Origin: Daucus carota subsp. sativus
Taxonomy: Eukaryota > Streptophyta > Magnoliopsida > Apiales > Apiaceae
Reading direction: 5' to 3'
DNA: 64,000 nucleotides
Assembly: GCF_001625215.2 (NCBI RefSeq)
Contig: NC_030381.2
Location: 38,872,689-38,936,688 of the forward strand
Part shown: in pieces, positions 38,803 through 51,330 of the stretch
How the letters are laid out: the number at the start of each line of letters is the position of its first letter
How positions within the stretch are numbered: position 1 is the first letter of the stretch
Translations under genes and position numbers: made by a program
The notes under the pieces: generated by a model
The model's database searches: none
Told to the model about the DNA's origin: nothing
Seen by the model: the letters and a program-made list of their open reading frames with translations, nothing else

Positions 38803-41340
38803 TTCTCGAGGGATTGGTGGGTGAAGATGAAGAAAGAAGAAGATAAGCTAATGTATGTCTGAAAGGATGTTTGGTGTGAGTATTGTATGTATATGTTGTG
38901 GCAAAGGGCTAATTGGGCTGCTGGACTAGCTACCTAACCTCTAGTTTTACCAACTTATATCACTTAGTTGCCTTTTTGGGTTGGTGAGAATTTATCAAAA
39001 TTATTTTCCTTCACAGGGTTTATTTATCAACCGGGTTTATTTATGACCTAGAGTCAAAGTGCCGTAAAAATTGTTGTATTGTTAGGAAAAATGCTGGTAA
39101 AAAAAGTGTTGTCGTAAAAATCAGATAACTGTTTGATAATCTTTTTAATATTTGCTTATTTTGAGTTATAATTTTTTTAAAAATGATTTTTTGATGAGGT
39201 TTGATAGTGAAATCTGTAACAGCTTACTGCAAAAGCTAAAAAGCAGTTTTTTCAAAAGAATGGGAGGATCTATTTTTGCTAAAAGCAGTTTTTCCAAAAG
39301 TATGGCAGCGCCTGTTTTTTCTAAAAACAGCTTTTTAAAATTTACCAAACAGTTTTTCACTTGTTTTTCATCAAAAAACTGGTGTTACTGCCTGCAACAG
39401 CAACGCCAAACAGTATCTAAATTAAGGTCCGGAGTGCTATAGAAATCAAAAACCGAAACTAAAAAGATTTATCAAATATTTTTTAGAAATCTGAAAATTT
39501 CTAGTTAAATTAGTGCAGAATAAATAAATTAACAAAAAATTTAAAAATTAACAATAAAGTTTTACAACAGTGATGGTATGTTTTTTTCTCCCCCGAGGAG
39601 TGACGGTATGTTTTAAGAACTAAAAGGTTTTTGTTTTGTCGAGGTTTATATATAAGATTAAAGCGTGGATAAAAAGGTTAGGTGGGTTTTATCGTTGATT
39701 ATCTATTTAAACTTGTTTTGGGCTTGGTATATGAACACGTGATCCTATTTCAAAGTCCTAACTACGTGGTAGATGTGGTTAGTGAAGAACGCGGGTCGTT
39801 GGTCGGATTAGAGGAGAAAACACGACCGAATCTATTTAATTAGTTTATGATTATTCTAACCCATTAATCTAAAAGTATATTTTTAATCTAACATTAATTC
39901 GTTATCACGGTTCACTTTTGAGATAGAAATATAAAATTAAAATCTAACATTAATTTGCAGATATTGAAAATTTGACGTAAATTTTGAAGTTGATTTTTTT
40001 TTGACCGGAGAGCATGACCATAAGTAGACCTATTTTTGACGTAAATTTTGAAGTTGATTTTTTTTAAAGTTATATACTGACTTATATTCTTGTTGTTGTT
40101 TTTTTTATTTTTCAAGATTCTTGGTAGAAGACGGATTTTTCTTTTCAAACATTAAAGTTTTATTGTCTAAATTTTCCCGGTCATCTTGCATGTCCGACAG
40201 ATAGATAATAAGCTTTCTTGAATGAAAGAATTATCACGGTGAATTGTCGGTTCATTTTTGTGAGATTTATTCTCATTTTCAAAAACAAAATTAATAAATG
40301 ATCAAATATAAAATTGATGAGTTGCAGAAAGAGTGTTATAAATGATCAAAAATTATGGGCGACTGCTATTTTAAAGATCATATTCACATCATACCACCCA
40401 TGATTTTAAGCAACAAATTTCATGTATAAAAGCAAGTCCTTAATTAATCGATTTGAGTATACTTCAGTAACTTTTATCACCTGACATGATATTGTTGTTG
40501 AATATTTTAAACTCAGATGAAACTTATATTTATAAAATATATGTATTTATCAATTTTACAAACTTAAATATTAATATATAATTTATATAATATAACGGGT
40601 TGTGTTCTGTTGGGTTGAATAAGGGTTGAGATTTGTTAAAATTTGACCCAGCCTATTCTGATTAAAGAAAAATGAACTCATTAATACTTCGGTTTTGGAT
40701 GGTTCTGACTGATCGGGTTAAAAGGAAGTGGGCTGGGTTGATTTTGCGGATTATTCGGGTTTTTGTTCACCCTGATACTAGGCTACGCACTTAAAAAAAA
40801 GGATCAGTTTTTAGCTACCAGTATTAAAGAAAGGATTATATATATATATATAGGGGCTTATTCCACTACAAACCACACTCTCATACAAACCTAAAAACCA
40901 CTATTTCCACTCCCATTTTTGCTATGAGCACTCCAATCTTTTTATTTTTTATTTTTTTTTGATTTTCAGGGGGGCCCCACTGCTGACATCATCTGCCACG
41001 TCAGCACTGGGTCAGTCCACTGCTAACGTGGCAGATGACGTGGCACTGCCACGTCAGCAGGTGCTGACGTGGCCGATGACGTGGCACTGCCACGTCAGCA
41101 GTGGGTGTGACGGTGTGACCCAGTGCTGACGTGGCAGTGCCACGTCAGCAGTGGGGGGACCCCCTGCGCTGACGTGGCGTGGTGATGTGGCGGGGTGGAA
41201 AGTGTAAGTTTGGGGAAGTTGATGGCAAAGCTGGGGGGGGGGGGATATTGTTAGTTTTTAAGAGTTTGGGGGGATATTTGTTTAGTTTTGAAATTGGTTT
41301 TTAGGTTTTTATGATAAAGTTGGTTTGTATTTGAACAAAC

Positions 41341-41385
<45 letters not shown>

Positions 41386-41954
41386 CATAAATATCTAATT
41401 TCTTCTAAAACTTTTTAATTCTTTTACCCATAAATGTAAAAGTTGTTTTCAATTTAAAAATTGTTTTTAAAAAAACAGGGCCTTATTTTTGAAAAAAGCT
41501 TATTTCCATCTTTTACGGAAGTTGTCAATAATTTTATTATCAAAACTTATCAAAACGATGTGAAATCAAAAAATTATCCAATAATAATATGATTTCGACA
41601 ATAACACTTATTTTACCAATATTTTTTAACAAAGCGGGAATAGACCCCTAATTATCATCGGTATATCTTCGTAATTTTTTTAATTTAATGAGTCTTGTTC
41701 TATGAAAAAAATATTCTAATCATAAAAGTAATGAAATATTACTATTAAATTATAAGATAATATTATATTATAATTTTGAAAAATAATTATCCTCCAATTT
41801 TCACTTCCAACATATAAAGCATACAGAATCGTAAAAGAAACCTCTATGTATTAATATTAAAAATAAAATGAATATTTTTTTTGAATTTTATCCAAAATTT
41901 TACTTGTGAAAAATAAAACAACAAAAAGCAAAATGCAACATACACTTCTGCAAA
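38803..41954. other. Intergenic, PHR2 promoter to methyltransferase gene
   Basis: The left part is the PHR2 leader. A stretch at about 39085-39425 has AAAACTGTTTGG-type repeats in both directions and may be an old hAT-like element with unclear ends. A diverged direct repeat (TTTTTGACGTAAATTTTGAAG) lies at about 39970-40065. The (TA)n-bounded element is at 40853-41342. No gene seen. Confidence 0.45.
40853..41342. mobile_element. (TA)n-bounded element with GC-rich TGACGTGG array
   Basis: Flanked by TA tracts (about 40836-40852 and 41343-41381). Ends are inverted: both carry ACAAACCxAxxxTxxT and AAAACCTAAAAACCA segments. The middle (40973-41195) is unusually GC-rich and made of TGACGTGGCA / TGCCACGTCA units, about nine of them, in opposite directions so that hairpins can form. 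A (G)10 run is at about 41235. Same insertion style as 15202-15639 but unrelated ends. Confidence 0.7.
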
Positions 41955-44207
41955 ATGGAATGTTTGGCGGGTATCGCCCCTGCAAATCTTCTTCTACGCC
42001 CATCACACTTTTGCTCTTACAACACTCGCAAAGCTTTTAGATTAAACGCCAATTTCAACCCGGCCCGGCCCGAGGAAGAAGACCCGTTACTCCGCTTTGC
42101 CACTACTCGTGCTTCACTTCGTTTCAAAGAAACTATTTCTTCAGGCAATTTCAACTGTCCCCTTTCATTCTCATTGCATTCTTTTATATAAAAATTTAAA
42201 ATACTTTTGGTTCAGGCATTTCCTCAAACAGTTGCTAGGCGTTTCTAATTGTAATTTTCACCTCATGTTACTGTAGTAACGTTTAATTGGTACATAGAGA
42301 GTTAACACTGATGTGTAGCAGAATGATTGCATATTCATATTTAATATTCTGATTTTGTTGTTAACTAACAATATACATGTTACTATGTTAGTACTAAATC
42401 ATGAAAAAAAGTTTAAATCTATGTTGCAGAGCCTCTTTTTATCGACACGTATTCGGCCTGTTTCGGTCCTACTGCTGAGTTGGATGCAGAATACCATAGC
42501 AATCACTACTGTCTGGCCACTAAGTTCATCGATGATAAATTGCTTGCTGTGATCAAGAATATAGATGGAGTTAAGCAGGTACACCGTGCTAGTGTTTTCA
42601 GAAAGTAACTGATGTTAGTGGTTAGAATTTCTGTTGGCCCTTATATCTGTGCAATGCAGGTTGTTCTGTTGACAGATGGCATGGATACGCGGGCATATCG
42701 TCTCAACTGGCCCAGTTCTACCATAATTTATGATATATCTCCAGAAAATGTATTCAATCGAGCAGCTCAAAAGCTCAAAGGTAGGTATTGTTCCACAGTA
42801 ATTCTATTTTTTTTTAAAATTTCATAATCGTTGAAGCAAAAGCGGATATGATATGATGTTTGGCAATAATCGAAAAATGTCTCATGATCCTAAATGTTTT
42901 CTCAGCATACATTTTGGTATTGACACTTTGACAGTGTTTTCTTGAGAAACTATCAGATGTCGGGGCAACGATTCCAAAAAACTGTATATTACTTCATGTG
43001 CCAGTGCAGTCATTTAATATGGAACAACTATGCATGAAAGGATTTACTGGTAACCAACCAAGTCTATGGGTATACCAGGTAGCAAAACCTTTTAATTTTG
43101 ACCAATTCTGCGACTCTTTTCACTAAAAAATTAATTGTGCTCAGGATTCTTTATTTTAGGGGTTTCCTGTTGTGAATTTGGTACACTTTAAAGAGATCCT
43201 ATCTCTTGTCAGTAGTTTAGCCATGAAGGGATGCCTGTTTTTGGGAGAATTGCCTGTCTGGTTGGTAAAAACTGAAATCGGGGTGCAGGTCAGTTGATTT
43301 CACAGTGTTTGTGTATGCTGTCTTCATGAGTAGCTCTGGTATAGTAATGACTTTAGATTTTTCTCATATTAGTGGCCCATAAATCAATGGCTGGACAAAC
43401 TTTTCATGACCTACGGTTTCAGAGTGAATATTATTGCCTATGATGAAGTTGCAAGAACCTACAGCAAGCACTTGATTCCAGGAGAGCACACAAGCATCCT
43501 TTTTGTAGCTGAACACTTGCGGTTTTCTGATGATCAGGTTAGGTTTTAGAATATCAGTATGAGTTATATTGTTCGCATGCTGCTCAATTTGGCAAGTCTC
43601 ATGCCTGACATTTTTCTTTGCATAAGTGATCAAAGATCAAGTTGAACAGTCTTATACACAATATTCTAGAATCAGGGTTACTAAATAGTACTAACAGCCT
43701 TTATAAATTCATAGTAAATCAACTAGTTTCAGCTTTTTTACGTGCGAGCACCTACCCTTGTGATTACATTAAGCTTGTTGTAATTGCAGGTAATATCTTT
43801 TTTGCCTTGAAAAGGTAAAACATACTGAGGAAAAAGTTACTGTGAAACCTTAGATAAGGTTTGGGTTGGGCAGCAGTTTACAAGTATATGTAGGAGTTAA
43901 TGATTATGATAGAAATTAAATCAACTTAATAGCAGAAGAGAGAATATTGCTCCTACAATTATATTTTATACTAGTTACTGCCGCCTTTGTACTCGTCATT
44001 ACAAACTTGAACATAACGCTCAAATCATCTGCATAATTGTTAAATAAGATTTCTTTGCAATATTTATATGTATATGCCGACTATTTACATGTACACTTCA
44101 AATTTCTTTGTTGGTCGTATATTTGCATCTCATAGATGGAAACTTGGAGAAACGTATATCAGAGGTTAGAGGAAGAAGCAGATGAAGAAGGTTTCGAGGA
44201 GCTATAA
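41955..44207 (+). CDS. SAM-dependent methyltransferase of the LCMT/PPM1 superfamily, likely plastid
   Basis: Seven coding exons: 41955-42144, 42430-42578, 42660-42780, 42957-43078, 43160-43288, 43373-43537, 44136-44207, giving 315 residues. The first 45 residues lack acids and are rich in Arg, Ser and Asn, suggesting a plastid transit peptide. The SAM-binding motif is VVLLTDGMDTRAYRLNWP (114-131), the DTR form of the leucine carboxyl methyltransferase superfamily. EPLFIDTYSACFGP precedes it, and AMKGCLFLGELPVW, ILFVAEHLRFSDDQ and an acidic EEEADEEGFEEL end are typical of the uncharacterised plant branch. The first intron uses a GC donor (CAG|GCAATT); without it the frame stops early and EPLFIDTYS is lost. 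The acceptor at 42957 was chosen over 42935, which would bring an early stop. The methylated substrate is unknown. Confidence 0.85.
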
Positions 44208-47200
44208 AGATATCTTGTAAGACAGTTTTTTTTTTTGTTTTTTTTGGGAGTGCTTTGTTGTATGTACCTCTTGCATTCTTAAATATTTTTTTTACGTTAC
44301 AACCACATTACACTTCTGCCATTGAGATACTTCAGGAACATCTGTGATCACTGTTCAGATATATGCCTGCATGTGAAAGATGTGAGTCTGCCATGCAAGT
44401 AGAGTACTGTACTATTATAAGTTTACGGAATCATAGAGAAGCCAATAAACCAGCACTTTATATAATGTTTTGTAGGTACCATGAATTTATAATTATATTA
44501 GAGTATAAATTAAAAAATTACAAAGCTCGACAAACCTGTGATTGCATTTTGTATTCATATTGAAAATCTTTTTATGACCAAAATACAATTACTTCTCTTA
44601 TGTGAAGTCTGAGTCATACCAGCGTGTTAAAATGTTATTTCTTGGGTACGACATCCACCCAGATAATTATCGTTTTATTATCTATTAAATGGTTCTGTTA
44701 CCATATCAACTAGCAGGCCATTGATACGAGTAAGCATTGACATGAGTAGGTTAATAGTGGCAATTGATAGACGAGTAATTTAGATTGGCAATTAGGCCGG
44801 AGATTTAGGTTGTGTCCACTTCTTGGATGGAAAGGAATACGGAATGAAATTTGAGGTGATTAGAAAAAATGTCTAAAATCTTCCCTCTTTCGGTCATTCC
44901 ATTCCAAATTATTTTAAGTAAGACCCACATGTTTTGGAAGGAACTCTAATTCCACCTCTTCATCATGTTTCCCAACAATCTTCTTGATGAAAAATTTGGA
45001 CTTACTCATATCCAAGTGAATCCAAGCTTGGAGTTAAAATGTTAAAAAAAATAGCATGTGAAGTCAGAAAGATTATAGGTTTTTCTGAACGCTATTTGTG
45101 CTTTGGCAGAGCCGAGAGACTTTAGATAATTGTACTCTTACGTGACTTGTTTATTTAAATTATGGCGAATATTTACTTTTAAATATGACCGGGGCGTGCA
45201 AACTTTTCTTTAGAGAGAGCACTGGTCAATGAATTAGCTTCGGCCCTTCATGAAAGCAGAAAACAGAAAACAGCAGGAGAAAGTAAATGAAGTGAAATGT
45301 AATAAATTTTAATAATCCAAGTTCTAAACAATAGAGTCAATACTTCTATCAACGTGCTTCCGAATTGGAAGGAAATCATATCATAATTTATTATCAGATT
45401 ACGAGCCTAATTAACGTCCTTTCGAATTGGAAAAAAAAAATCATAAAATTCATTGTCAAATTGCGAGCCTAATTTTTATGGTTCAAGTGTCCTAATTTAA
45501 TTAATAAGGATATATGATTAATATCGAGCATTTGTTTATATTAACTCTGCACTTAGCTCTTTGCCTCTATCCTTCATCCCATTCTTGGACTTAAATTTGA
45601 GACCGAAATTTTATAGTGCACGGACATGAATGCAAATTACGTAATATTTCCTCTATTTTTAGAATTCATAGACTGTTTATTTGGATGGAATAGGATGATG
45701 AGAGAATGAAATGAAATTTGTGTTATATAATTAGGGATGACCAGATTAAATGTCTATATTTTTCATCACTTCAATTATCTCATTCCAAAATATAAGAATT
45801 AAATTTAACTCACATATTCAAGAAAAAATGCTCATTTCAATTGTCATATACACATGTAGGAAGGAATGCTCTAGTTACACTTCACCATCATATTCCATCA
45901 TATTTCCTTGCAATCTTCTAGACTTACTCTTATTTAGTCATTATTGTCGCATAATTTCTTATTTCTTCATACAAGTTGTTTATAATTTTTCATTCAATTA
46001 TATTCTCATTTTATTTCATCCAAATGAACGCAACCTTAAAAGTAAGCGATGCAATCCCTAACCTGACAACTAAATCACATCACACAAAAAGAAAGGTATT
46101 ATGAGCAACACTAGCCCCCGAGTGAGGCAAAATCAAAGAAGTCCAAGACGTGTAAATATGATATAGATCTTCAAGAGCAGAGCCATGAAGAGGTACCACA
46201 CCCGAATAACTGCGAGACCAAATCCCCCAATTTGCAGAAGTAAAAGGTCACAAAGTTACAAACCAAAGTACATTTCTCACGCATAAGCATTAACTTCATC
46301 CCCACCCCTTTAGGCTTTAGCAAAGTGGTCCTCAAGAAATAGTAGAATCGTGTAATAAATATTCCAAGCAAGGCTGCAAGAGGAAGCTACTGTCACTATA
46401 AAGCCACACACAAATTGTACACATCCTGAAGAATTCGAACTTGTATAGATTTGGATGAAGTCACCACCGACTCTAGATCGAGACCTTGCGTGTGAGGTCT
46501 TGCAAGTGTGTAACATGTATCATTGCTTACATACATTACCAAAAAGATTGCACATGGCGATGGCGTTCTGGGAGGACATAGCTTTACACATCTGCTCACC
46601 CTTGTTATCCCGTTTATTCAAATCTTCTCCAACTCGAATCATTTCTTTGTGTACCCATATTCCACCACACTTATGCTCATTTTGACTTTAGAATAATTTC
46701 ATTCCAACAGATTCAATGCAAAACTTATGATCAATAATGATCCTAGCTTCAATTTCTAAGCTTCTTTGAATATCTATGGAGACTTGTGATCAATGATGAT
46801 TATAGCTACGATTTATAACTGGAGAGCATATTTTTGTTTTCGGTGCAATTTGCAGCAGCGTTCAGTGATAGGTTGAGCAGGTCGCTTGCAATTTGATTAA
46901 CTCAACTTATTTAATCTGGTTTTATAAAATTCTAGTCAATTTTAAAAAAATATCTCATCTAATCCAACTTTTCTATCTATAAATTGATTGAGGTTGGGTT
47001 GGTTTAGATTGCTCCCGTCGATATTGATAGCCAATTCATCTAATTTTTCGTTCGATCTCACGTTGATAATGTTATATAGCTGCTTCATTCAAAATCTATA
47101 CTGGATCAAGTTGTTTCAGACTGTTTCGAGTTGATATTACCGATATTCTAAGTAAGTTGTTTATTTAAAATCTATATGGGATTGGATTGATTCGGATTGT

Positions 47201-48610
47201 TATTGTTAGGTTATAATTATTTTTCACCAATAATTTGATATGTAATTCTTAATATCATATTAAGTAACGAGTTTATTTCAAATCTTAAAATGTAACTTAT
47301 ATTAATTGAGATTGTTCGTTTTATATTTTGATATTGTTAAACAACAATTATACACTTAAATATTTTGATATTGTTAAACAACAATTATTCACTTAGATTG
47401 TTCATTGCAGTCATGTTCAAGTATTCAGTGCTTCACAACAAAATCTAACTTACGAATAAGAATTTCACAATAATATTACATTTTAGGTTGATATTTTGAT
47501 ATTGTTAACTAAGGATTGTTTCATTGCAATCATATTTAAATATTGAGCCTTTCATAACAAAACCTAACTTATATTTCGCAATAATATTACATTCCATCAT
47601 AATTATTCAAAGACGATAAGACGACTTAACTTAATTCTTTAATATATTCAAACGATACAAAGAAAAGAAAAGATAATATAAGTCAATAAAAATATTTAAT
47701 TTGCCTATAAAATTTTAATTATAATTAATTTCATATAACTTTTGAATAAGCCCAAAATTTATTCACTTTTCATCAAATAGAATTTGTATTTATTATTAAA
47801 TATAATGTGGGAAAACGAATATTGAAAAAGTCTCATGAATCAGAATTTTTGATTTTTTTAGTTTTAGAGAGGACTATCTTATATTCGATGTAAACGTGAT
47901 ATTTAATATTTGTTTTATATTTCAATCTAAACATTCATTAAAATTTAATTTTGTTAAAAATGATAATTTAAAATAAATTTTAATAATTTATTTAGATTAA
48001 CATATTTTTATAAGTCTATTAAAATAAAATTTTAATGATTAAATCCGTTTTTAAAATAAATTAATCTAAATATGATCGGTAAATATGAGAGAAATACTTC
48101 ATTACATTTTCCACAATATTTTGTTCAATTTGTTCAATTTCATTCTATTCTTTTTAACTAAACAAAATATTAGTAGCGTACATTTTAAGGAAAAAGATAT
48201 TTGTTTATAAAAGTCTTTCAACTTTCAGGTTTACAATAATATTTTAAATATAACAAGCATGCAGTTAAGTTTGTTTAAGCACAAAACATATTTTCAGAGG
48301 CTATTGAATTATTATTTTTTGCCCAAAGAGGCTATTGAATTTAACAAACTCCTCAAATAAACTATTAGCTATCTGCCTGAACTAGCTATAAGGCTAGCTA
48401 CCATGCACTTTCTGAAAGTGTTAGTATGTTTATTGTTTCATCAATTGGTGTAGCAAGACTATGTACTAATATAATGCAACCCTAAACGTAGCTGGTTTTA
48501 GATACAAGATAATTACTAAGACAAGTAAAAAGTGGGCAAGTACTGTATACAATTGAGTTTCCCATTTGCCTTGGATGATGCCTATACTACTTAACATCTG
48601 CAATCTGCAT
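44208..48610. other. Intergenic, no gene recognised
   Basis: AT-rich. Contains a piece of GGAATGAAATTTG-type MITE at about 44820-45010, a fuller one at 45671-46035, and diverged direct repeats at about 47320-47580 (TTGATATTGTTAAACAACAAT and CATTGCAxTCAT..TATT). The stretch 46080-46690 is less AT-rich and has short frames on both strands but no family match. Confidence 0.45.
45671..46035. mobile_element. MITE, GGAATGAAATTTG family
   Basis: Left end GACTGTTTATTTGGATGGAA and the inverse of the right end, GGTTGCGTTCATTTGGATGA, pair imperfectly. It shares AATGAAATTTG with 53117-53411. No clear target duplication. Confidence 0.5.
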
Positions 48611-48688
48611 AAACCATGCATGTCTCGCTTTGAATAAACATGCATGGCCAAACCATGCATGTCTCGCTTTGAATAAACATGCATGGCC
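48611..48688. repeat. Two tandem 39-bp units with CATGCATG palindromes
   Basis: Two identical units (48611-48649, 48650-48688) each hold CCATGCATG at the left and CATGCATGG at the right, so each unit is also an inverted repeat. CATGCA is the RY motif bound by B3 factors. The block lies about 60 bp beyond the MIR164 hairpin, on the 3' side of the likely primary transcript. Confidence 0.85.
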
Positions 48689-48751
48689 ACTTAACACAAC
48701 ACACATGGAAGAATGTGAGATGAGAAGATGAGCATTACTACACATATATAT

Positions 48752-48853
48752 GTGATGAGGAATCCTAGTTGGAGAAGGGGAGCACGTGCAAATAGGCCGG
48801 AGTGGATCGGTTTGCACGTGCCCTGCTTCTCCAACAAGGGACTTGCTCATCCA
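48752..48853 (-). ncRNA. MIR164: MIR164 precursor hairpin
   Basis: The minus strand of 48813-48833 is a 21-mer starting TGGAGAAGCAGGGCACG and ending TGCA, identical to canonical plant miR164. It lies on the 5' arm. The 3' arm (minus strand of 48770-48790) reads TGCACGTGCTCCCCTTCTCC and pairs with it over the whole length, with only two adjacent mismatches and one G-U pair, across a 22-nt loop. The stem continues outward after an internal loop through GGATGAG/CTCATC (48754-48759 with 48846-48851). miR164 directs cleavage of NAC transcription factor mRNAs (CUC1/CUC2, NAC1 and ORE1 types), which act in organ boundaries, lateral roots and ageing. Which MIR164 paralogue this is cannot be told. Confidence 0.95.
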
Positions 48854-48910
48854 TGCAGTTGATGAGATGCCCAGAGATGATAATGAAGAAGGAAGACAAG
48901 GGAGGTTCTG

Positions 48911-48918
48911 TATTTATA
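48911..48918 (-). promoter_or_regulatory. TATA box for MIR164
   Basis: The minus strand reads CCTATAAATACAG, a good TATA box about 60 bp upstream of the hairpin. It would put the transcript start near 48880. The region to about 49300 should hold the rest of the promoter. Confidence 0.6.
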
Positions 48919-51330
48919 GGGCCAAAAGTGAAGCTGAGTGCTCAAGAGTAGTGAGTGACATCATTACCTAGCTAGACTCCTTTAAGTCCAAACTAATCAA
49001 TACACAAGAGTAATACTTTCTACCTCTCCATATAAATGCCATAATACACGTAGTGATGTGTGTGTATTTGATGCAGCGCGAAACTAGGCTTGATATTGGA
49101 TCCATGTTGCGCTAGCTACTTGCTGCTTTTTGTAGCTTACGTATAGGAGCAAGTTTTCTGTGCTTTGGTAAACAAAGACAAACCACAACCCCCTCTTGCA
49201 TTCGCACGCAACGACATTTTCTTACATTGTAATCCCGTGTGTGCACCGCCGGGATTCGATTCATCAAACTTTTTTCATTGTTGCTTTTATTTATACCTAC
49301 AGTGTTGCATCTGCTACATACCCTTTTCTTTTTGTTATGTGTAACTACATACTTTTTGTTAGATGACCAATTCTCTTATCTTTGAAGTATAAACTTGCCT
49401 TCATGTCGTTAATAAATTATGAAAATATCGGAGATCGGAGATTGTATGAGTCGTATCTGAGTTTCCCGTGAATTTTTTAATTGAAAATATGAAAATTTAT
49501 GAGGATCATATTATGTTATAATACTTTTCTTTTTGTATTCTACATTCATACTAATGACAATGCACTAGTTTCTTTTATATTCATACAATTTTTGAAATTA
49601 TTATAATTTAAATCGAATTTTGTGAACACGCGCGATAGATCTGTTCCTCTCCAATTTAAGTTTAAAGAGGCCAAGGAAATTTGTACATCACTAGTGCTAT
49701 TATATATTCTTGTTTTCAAAAGTGGCAGTCATTTTGTATACAAAAATTATTCAGATTCCCTGTTGCGTAAATCTATACATGCACATATGAGTACATAGCT
49801 AATGTGGTTAAGGAGCATGCATAAGAGTTTGTAAATTAGCAGAGAAGAGAGAAAGAAACAAAGGTGATGGGCGTGTGGAGAGGAATTGAAGGTGTAGCTG
49901 GGGAAAAAAAGGAAGACGTAGATGATAGATGGGGTCTGTGCGTGAGAATAAAGGAAGGGATGTTTTTTCTTTATCCGTCATTGCTTTGCGTGTTATCGCC
50001 ACCTTCTTTGGATTACTAGATTCTACTACTCCCCGTACATATCCCCACACTACTACTGTCCCGTTCATCAGCGAACTTTTTCTTTTTCTTAAAATAGATG
50101 GATATTTAAGAGGTGTGATGTGATCAATATACATGTAAATTGTAATTATTGTTATAATTATAAAATTAAATATTAAAATATGATTTATATTTTATTGATA
50201 GTTTTAAAATAACATAATATTTTATATTCGGTCTTTAAATACACAATTTTATTTCTTAACATTATTTTAACTATTAATTTTCCAACTTGCATGATTATGT
50301 GACAATCATAATCATGACTTTTTTAAATGAATTATATGCTCAACCGGTTTCACATAATTTAATTAAAATAAAGTATTTTAATTCTACAGCATTAACATTT
50401 AGGAAAATAATTGGTTCAATTAATAATATATTTAAATAAATAAACAAAAAGAAAGAAATTAAGAATTTTAGCTTTTTAAATAATCTACTAATCACCATCT
50501 AATCCAAACCCTTTTTTTACAGCAAAAACTCTATAAATTAATAATATCAGGACCGGAGAAATTTATTAATTTAGAGAATTATTAATTTATCGATAAATTA
50601 ATGATTATTAATTTAAAGAGTTTTTAGCTGTTTATACTGTACATACCAAACAAAAACCACACTGTATATAAATTAATATACCAAACAAAAAGATAAATTA
50701 GTCTATGCCTCTTAGCTACATTCAAGCCGTTTTGGGATCGTACCATTCAAGCTGTTTTGGGATTAAACTTTTAATTAGTAATTGTATTGGAAATCAATAA
50801 TAACTTTTGAAATATTGTACAGTAAATGTAAATAAGAAAAATAAATGTTTTCAATGTATTCTTAAGCATGACATATATAAATTACATGAATATATTAAGT
50901 ATTCAACCCATATCTCACAAGAAGTGTTGCGAAATCTAAAATGAAAACTGACAACAGACAAGTATTGAATCATATTTCAATAGATGAGTGTATTATATTT
51001 TTTTTTTTCAGTTTTTATGAATTATTATTTATATTTTCTTGAGCCCGAAAATTATAGAAGGATCTACCAAAAAATTAAAATCTTATTATTTTGCATTGGC
51101 TCTAGTTAGGACCAGACAAATGTATTTTTTTAGAAAGCTTATTAATTTACCGAGTATTAATTTAAAGAGTTTCTACCCAATTTCTTATTGAAAGGACCAT
51201 AAATTCCTTTTTCAACAGTTATAAAACAATAGAACTATTAGAATTATAACGAGGTTAAAAAAATTTATTTAAATTTTATTTTTTGCAGAAAGGGGCTAAT
51301 TTTGTTAATTAACAATTTAACATTCAAAAG
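48919..51330. other. MIR164 upstream region and MED28 promoter
   Basis: 48919 to about 49800 is probable MIR164 promoter sequence. 49808-50134 has open frames on both strands with no similarity I recognise. 50525-51180 is bounded by inverted AAACTCTxxAAATTAATA motifs and holds TTTATTAATTTAxxGA repeats, perhaps an old transposon. The rest is AT-rich. Confidence 0.45.
50527..51175. mobile_element. Possible inverted-repeat transposon
   Basis: Left end AAAAACTCTATAAATTAATA and the inverse of the right end, AGAAACTCTTTAAATTAATA, are alike. GGACCGG near the left and GGACCAG near the right also suggest paired ends. No coding sequence and no clear target duplication. Confidence 0.4.

Noticed and set aside
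42935-42956. Alternative acceptor for methyltransferase exon 4
   Set aside because: Using it keeps the wrong phase and brings an early stop; 42957 restores the family sequence DVGATIPKNC.
46171-46599. Overlapping 66-68 residue minus frames
   Set aside because: No recognised domain, no consistent exon structure; left as unexplained spacer.
49808-50134. Open frames of 108 and 64 residues on opposite strands
   Set aside because: No family features, biased composition; could be non-coding transcript but no evidence here.
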